Assembly: GCA_020438665.1 (NCBI GenBank)
Contig: JAGQUE010000213.1
Location: 1 to 45,611, forward strand
DNA length: 45,611 nucleotides
Source of the DNA: Nocardioidaceae bacterium
Lineage (GTDB): Bacteria > Actinomycetota > Actinomycetes > Propionibacteriales > Nocardioidaceae
Direction of reading: 5' to 3'
Made by a program: the position numbers and the translations under genes. How positions within the stretch are numbered: the stretch's first letter is position 1; every line of letters starts with the position of its first letter. The notes below the pieces were generated by a model, which made no database searches, was not told where the DNA came from, and saw only the letters and a list, made by a program, of their open reading frames with translations. This document shows, piece by piece, positions 41,701 to 45,611 of the stretch.

Positions 41701-42216
41701 ATGAGCCTGCCTGGCGTGCGCGGCCTTGACCACATTGGCTTTACCGTTCCCGATCTTGAGGCCGCCAGCGGGTGGCTTGTTGACGTGCTCGGTTGCGAGT
41801 TCATGTACTCCCTCGGCCCGTTCTCGTCGGGAGGCGACTGGATGTCCGCGCACCTGGGCGTAGACCCAAGGGCAGTGATGAGAGAACTTCGCTTCTTCCG
41901 TTGCGGCGGCCAAGCTGTGTTCGAGGTCTTCCAGTACGAAGCCCCCAGCCAACGGATGACCGTGCCCCGCAACAGCGACATAGGTGGCCACCACGTGGCG
42001 CTATACGTCGAGGACCTGGATGCCGCTGTCGACTATCTGCTGTCACGCGGAGTTGTCGTTCTGGGCGACCCGACCCGGAGCCAAGGGCCGTCGGAAGGAC
42101 AGCGCTGGACATACTTCTTGGCGCCTTGGGGCATGCAGTTCGAACTGGTCTCCTATCCTGAGGGCAAGGCGTTTGATCACAATCCGACTCGATGGCAGAA
42201 CGCAGGGAGCCCTTGA
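41701..42216 (+). CDS. VOC (glyoxalase/dioxygenase fold) family protein
   Basis: This protein of 171 residues has two beta-alpha-beta-beta-beta modules: LDHIGFTVPDLEAASGWLVDVLGCEFMYSLGP and DIGGHHVALYVEDLDAAVDYLLSRGVVVLGDPTRSQGPSEGQRWTYFLAPWGMQFELVSYPEG. Metal ligands are plausible at His10, His84-type GGHH and Glu in FELVSY. Family members include glyoxalases, epimerases such as methylmalonyl-CoA epimerase, and ring-cleaving dioxygenases. It shares the bidirectional operator with the E1/E2 genes and overlaps the GntR gene by 25 bases. Confidence 0.85.
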   Translation: MSLPGVRGLDHIGFTVPDLEAASGWLVDVLGCEFMYSLGPFSSGGDWMSAHLGVDPRAVMRELRFFRCGGQAVFEVFQYEAPSQRMTVPRNSDIGGHHVALYVEDLDAAVDYLLSRGVVVLGDPTRSQGPSEGQRWTYFLAPWGMQFELVSYPEGKAFDHNPTRWQNAGSP

Positions 42217-42878
42217 CACCCCGGCTAGCCACACCACCAGTCAGCAGTCAACGAATCGCTTCCGCTCTTCGGGCCGCGATCCTGGACGGCGAGTACGCGC
42301 CGGGCACATGGCTAAGGCAGGACGAATTAGCGGCTCGTTTCGGCGCGAGCCGCCTCCCGGTTCGTGAGGCCATACGCATCATTCAGGCGGAAGGTCTTGT
42401 CGAGACCTTTCCTAACCGTGGTGCGAGGGTGCCGGCGCTGGACCTGGAAGAGGTCAAGATTCTCTACCGAATGCGTGAGCGGCTCGAGCCGCTCACTCTC
42501 AGCGAGAGCATCCCGAGGTTGAGCGAGACCGACATCGAACGCATGGGACAGCTTCAGGACGAAATCGAAGCGAACACTGACGTTGGTCGATTTCTGCTCC
42601 TCGACCGCGACTTTCATATGGCTTCCTACGAACGTTGTCCGAGCCCGGAGCTACTCGCCATGACAACACGACTGTGGAACTCGACGCAGCACTACCGCCG
42701 GGCCTTCATGCTTTTGGCCGCCCCAGGGCGTGCCGACATGGTCAACGCCGAACACCGACTGGTCTTGGACGCAGTCCGCCGACGTGACGTCCAGGACGGC
42801 GAGCGCTACCTTGCCGGCCACATCAGGCGAACGCGAGTGGAACTGACCCAGCACCCCGAGCTCTTTTACGAGACCTAA
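42192..42878 (+). CDS. GntR-family regulator with FCD effector domain
   Basis: This protein of 228 residues has a winged helix at about 18-80 (IASALRAAILDGEYAPGTWLRQDELAARFGASRLPVREAIRIIQAEGLVETFPNRGARV) and an FCD domain at about 95-220 with metal-site candidates in LLLDRDFHMASYE, VNAEHRLVLDAV and YLAGHIRRT. It probably binds TTGGATCCAA in the nearby divergent promoter and releases it when a small acid or CoA-related ligand binds. The start lies inside the VOC gene, which argues for coupling and autoregulation. Confidence 0.9.
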   Translation: MAERREPLTPRLATPPVSSQRIASALRAAILDGEYAPGTWLRQDELAARFGASRLPVREAIRIIQAEGLVETFPNRGARVPALDLEEVKILYRMRERLEPLTLSESIPRLSETDIERMGQLQDEIEANTDVGRFLLLDRDFHMASYERCPSPELLAMTTRLWNSTQHYRRAFMLLAAPGRADMVNAEHRLVLDAVRRRDVQDGERYLAGHIRRTRVELTQHPELFYET

Positions 42879-42955
42879 GCCGTGCCTTCAGACGTTGGCT
42901 GACCGCCAGGCCGCAAGCCAGACAGACGTAGTGATTCGCTGCTTGTCGCCGCTGT

Positions 42956-43633
42956 CTACCTCGTACTGACAGGGGACGCGGGGGGACGCCGCAAGAACGC
43001 CGGGTCGATGGAACGCATCGCGTCGGGCCTGAACCCGTTGTTCACGGCCCACAGCACTGCCTGCGAGCGCGAGGTAACCCCCATCTTGCGGTAAGCGGTG
43101 CGGATATAGGCCTTGATGGAGTTGATAGAGAGGTACAGGCGTCGGGCAATCTGTTGGTTACTCAGACCTAGGGCGATTAGCGCCAAGATCTCGGCCTCGC
43201 GTCGGGTCAACCCCAGCGAGCGCCCCGGCCAGTCGCCCTGATCGTCCACGCTTGGCTCGTTAATGCCGGGAAGGATGACGGTCTGCCCCGCGAGTACTCG
43301 CTTCAAGGCGGCGACGATCTCTGGGCCGCTCAGCACTTTTGAGAGGTAGCCGCACGCTCCCGCCGCAACCGCTTCCTCAATGAGCCTCGGGTGGAGATTC
43401 CAACTGTAGATAACGACCTTGGCCCGACTGGCGCGCACCAAGTCCTTGAGGTCGATGCCCTGACCTTGCACCTGGGCGAATGGGTCGTAGAAGACGATGT
43501 CCACGTCGCTGATCACAGGCGTTGATGCCCCAGTCTCGACAACGTCGATGCCTTCGGAGGCGAGGAATGAAGCAACCCCGGCAACCACGACGGCAAAGTC
43601 ATCGACGATGGCGAGTCGCAAGCGGGTTGTCAC
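42956..43633 (-). CDS. LuxR/NarL-type response regulator, no kinase nearby
   Basis: From the GTG at 43633 (GGGAGTGGA upstream) the protein has 225 residues. The receiver shows LRLAIVDDFAVVVAGV, phospho-acceptor Asp50 in IVFYDPF, and Lys99 in GYLSKVLS. The LuxR helix-turn-helix is LTRREAEILALIALGLSNQQIARRLYLSINSIKAYIRTAYRKMGV. No sensor kinase is encoded in the window. The receiver is slightly short between Asp12 and Asp50, as in some actinobacterial orphan regulators. It faces the GntR gene convergently. Confidence 0.88.
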   Translation of the reverse strand: MTTRLRLAIVDDFAVVVAGVASFLASEGIDVVETGASTPVISDVDIVFYDPFAQVQGQGIDLKDLVRASRAKVVIYSWNLHPRLIEEAVAAGACGYLSKVLSGPEIVAALKRVLAGQTVILPGINEPSVDDQGDWPGRSLGLTRREAEILALIALGLSNQQIARRLYLSINSIKAYIRTAYRKMGVTSRSQAVLWAVNNGFRPDAMRSIDPAFLRRPPASPVSTR

Positions 43634-43760
43634 TCCACTCCCTTGTCTCTCCGACTCTATGCGGCGGTAGTCAACCTGCAGCATCCGCGCGAGTGCATCA
43701 TCAGGAGGCGCGGCGAGTGCAGGGCCGACGCTTTCCAAGTCATGTAGCGCGTCGGCGCGT

Positions 43761-43790
43761 CCTGAGATGCGACAGGTGTCGCATCTCAGG
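43761..43790. terminator. Long perfect inverted repeat at the aldehyde dehydrogenase stop
   Basis: CCTGAGATGCGACA and its exact complement TGTCGCATCTCAGG form 14-bp arms with a two-base centre. The repeat covers the stop codon of the minus-strand aldehyde dehydrogenase gene. No T-run follows on either strand, so it is either a terminator of the GC-type found in actinobacteria, or a protein-binding site before the response regulator. Confidence 0.45.
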
Positions 43791-44665
43791 GGGTGAGCAC
43801 CACAAGTCGTTCCTCCGTCATCTCCCGAACGGCCCAGGCGGGTCCCTCACGAGTGTTGCCTGAGTCACGCAAGCCCCCATACGGTTGCTGCTCAGTACGC
43901 CAGGTCGGCACCTCATTGATCAGCACGCCCCCGAAGTCCAGAGTGCGCGCGGCCTTGAGTGCGGTGCCGAGATCCCTGGTGAAGACACCAGCTTGAAGTC
44001 CGTACCGCGTGTTATTCGCCAAGCGAAGCGCCTCATCGAAATCCTCGTACGTGGTCACTGCCACGACCGGACCGAACACCTCCTGCGAGCAGATCTTCAT
44101 GTCGGGACGCGCATCAACAACGAGCGTGGGCCGAAGCACGCCGTCCGCAGCGAGCTCTCCACCGGTAGTTACCCGCGCACCGTCGGCCGCTGCCTCTTGC
44201 ACCCACGCCAAGACTCGGTCGCGTTCCGTGTGAGAGATAAGGGCCGACACGTCGGTGCCTTCGTCCAAAGGATCGCCCACGACAAGCGTGTCGATGGCCT
44301 CGGTCAGGGCCTCGACCATGTCCTGCGCGACGTCCGAGTGAACGAGCAAACGCTGCGTAGATACACACGATTGGCCCGCGTGACTGAATCCCGCGACCCG
44401 GACCTTCTCCACCGCAGTCGGCCAGTCGCTATCCGGCTCGATGATCAGGGGCGCGTTGTTGCCAAGCTCCAATCCGACGCGTTTCCGCGGCGCCCGCGCC
44501 CGAATTGACCAGCCGACCTCTGGCGACCCGGTGAAGCTGATCAGCGCAACATCGTCATGGTCGACGAGAGCGTTTCCGACAACAGCACCGGAGCCGGTTA
44601 CGACCTGGAGAAACCCAGCAGGCAGACCGCACTGCTCAAGCAACAGCCCTGGGTCGGGGAACACC
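43786..44665 (-). pseudogene. Aldehyde dehydrogenase, N-terminal third lost at IS junction
   Basis: The remaining part of about 290 residues runs from LLLEQCGLPAGFLQVVTGSG through ISFTGSPEVGWSI, the catalytic Glu in LELGNNAP, the catalytic Cys in FSHAGQSCVSTQRLL, to the natural end SGNTREGPAWAVREMTEERLVVL. The first 160-180 residues, which hold much of the NAD-binding domain, are missing. At about 44640-44680 the sequence changes into the truncated IS1380 transposase. Without the N-terminal part the enzyme cannot be active. An oxidation step for an aldehyde of the pathway may have been lost, or is served elsewhere. Confidence 0.8.
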
Positions 44666-44671
44666 ACCTCG

Positions 44672-45475
44672 GCCAAGGGCGCGGGACGACTGCTGGCCCA
44701 GGCCCTCACCACCGCCCGCGGGGCCGGGGTGACCGGACAGATCCTCGCGCGAGCGGACTCGGCCTACTACGGGTGGGCATTCGTCGGCACCGCCCTGCGG
44801 CACAAAGCGTGGTTCTCGGTGACCGCGCGGATGACCAAGACCGTCACCCGCGCGATCACCAGCATCCCCGCCGAAGCCTGGAGCCCGATCGAGTACCCGA
44901 ACGCAGTGTTCGACGAGGCCGAGCAACGCTGGGTCTCCGACGCCGAGGTCGCCGAGATCGGCTTCACCGCGTTCACCGGCCGCCGCAAGGCCGAGCACGT
45001 CACCTGCCGCCTCGTGGTGCGCCGCGTCAAACGCCTCCAGCCGCTGGCCTCCGACGGCACCGCGCAGGGTGAGCTGTTCGCTGCCTACCGCCACCACGCC
45101 TTCATCACCAACACCACGCTGCCGACGGTGGAGGCCGACCAGCATCACCGCGACCACGCCATCGTCGAGCAGGTCATCGCCGAGCTCAAGGACAACGCCC
45201 TGGCCCACCTACCGTCAGGTTCATATGCAGCGAACGCGGCCTGGGTCGCGCTCGCGGTCACCGCGTTCAACCTCGCTCGCGCCACCGGCGTCGCAGCAGC
45301 GCTGCACCGCGCACGATGGGCAACCCTGCGCAAGAAGATCATCGACGTCCCGGGCCGCATCGCGACCACCGCCCGCCGGCTCGACCTGCACCTGCCCCTC
45401 GACTGGCCATGGGCACCCGCCTGGGAAGCACTGTGGACGACCGCGACAGGCCCACCAGCCCCAGTCACGACCTGA
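44672..45475 (+). pseudogene. IS1380-family transposase, N-terminal half missing
   Basis: The readable part of about 265 residues runs from AKGAGRLLAQALTTARGAGVTGQILARADSAYYG, with the acidic DSAYYG block of the DDE core, through TARMTKTVTRAI, YPNAVFDEAEQRWVSDAEVAEIGFTAFTGRRK, the helix ending IVEQVIAELKDNALAHLPSG, to LHLPLDWPWAPAWEAL. IS1380 transposases are usually about 450 residues, so some 200 N-terminal residues are absent. The open frame continues upstream for about 75 codons, but that part is antisense aldehyde dehydrogenase sequence. The copy resembles the left-edge copy but lacks its nonsense codon. Confidence 0.85.
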
Positions 45476-45611
45476 CCAACCAGCCCGCCGGGCGCGACCA
45501 AGAACCAGTGGAAGAGCCGGACAGACCGGCGGACACCCCCTGCCCAGCCACGCACCCGGCCTCTCAAGCACCGTTCAGGGCCGAGGAGAAATCACCGATG
45601 GTGGATCAGGG
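44672..45611 (+). mobile_element. IS1380-type insertion sequence, 5'-truncated copy
   Basis: The element keeps the 3' two-thirds and a probable terminal repeat at the window edge (about 45594-45611, GGTGGATCAGGG). It has the same orientation as the left-edge copy. The left border is a sharp junction with the aldehyde dehydrogenase gene rather than a terminal repeat, so this is a deletion or recombination product, not a simple insertion. Confidence 0.75.

Noticed and set aside
44441..44671. N-terminal 75 codons of the open frame leading into the right-edge transposase
   Set aside because: This part is antisense to conserved aldehyde dehydrogenase sequence and does not resemble an IS1380 N-terminus.
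1..45611. tRNA, rRNA, riboswitch, origin of replication and CRISPR arrays
   Set aside because: I looked in the intergenic stretches and saw no cloverleaf-like, conserved riboswitch or iteron pattern that I could support.

Overview
The window is high-GC DNA with the codon use, gene families and frequent GTG starts of an actinobacterium (Nocardioides- or Rhodococcus-like; the genus is not decidable here). It looks like an accessory region, either a plasmid or an integrated element. Incomplete IS1380-type elements lie at both edges in the same orientation. An IS3 remnant, two conjugation-type genes (a DUF6112 protein and an NlpC/P60 hydrolase) and several broken genes lie near the left end.

Layout. 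Positions 1-2900: IS1380 end, DUF6112 membrane protein, a coupled pair made of a small unknown protein and a divergent uracil-DNA-glycosylase-like protein with four cysteines, a truncated unknown gene and an IS3 remnant. Positions 2939-12075: a 2844-residue secreted protein of about 19 DUF11 repeats with an LPDTG anchor, overlapped by its own sortase. Positions 12444-14289: an unknown gene and an NlpC/P60 hydrolase. Positions 14530-30531: a catabolic island. It holds a crotonase, an XRE-cupin regulator, an alpha/beta hydrolase, a complete Liv-type ABC transporter and an amidase on the minus strand. Divergent from these run two paralogous acyl-CoA-dehydrogenase-fold monooxygenases, a flavin reductase, a RidA protein, an M24 creatinase-like enzyme, a beta-hydroxyacid-dehydrogenase-like protein and an SDR-like protein. 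Positions 30594-37162: a tightly coupled polyhydroxyalkanoate (PHA) operon on the minus strand containing phasin-like proteins, PhaE-like and PhaC proteins, a PhaZ-like depolymerase, a histidine phosphatase and an acyl-CoA synthetase fused to two FCD sensor-type domains. Positions 37274-45611: an XRE regulator, a 2-oxoacid dehydrogenase E2 and fused E1, a VOC protein with a GntR/FCD regulator, an orphan LuxR-type response regulator, and an aldehyde dehydrogenase cut off at a truncated IS1380 copy.

How the parts may work together (inference): the ABC importer takes up an unknown, probably nitrogen-containing, organic compound. The two-component monooxygenases open or hydroxylate it, RidA removes reactive enamine or imine intermediates, and the amidase, alpha/beta hydrolase and M24 enzyme break C-N or ester bonds. 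The crotonase, dehydrogenases and E1/E2 complex then pass carbon to acyl-CoAs, and the PHA operon stores or recovers it. A 17-bp palindrome of the form TCGCATAC-N-GTATGCGA stands before three of the catabolic transcription units and suggests one regulon. The GntR gene in the middle of the island is broken: its DNA-binding half is joined to the tail of a glutamine-synthetase-like gene.

The most unusual items are the acyl-CoA synthetase with tandem FCD domains, the shared operator, the GntR/glutamine synthetase deletion chimera, the Fe-S-type UDG-like protein with a small coupled partner, and the giant DUF11 protein with a dedicated sortase.
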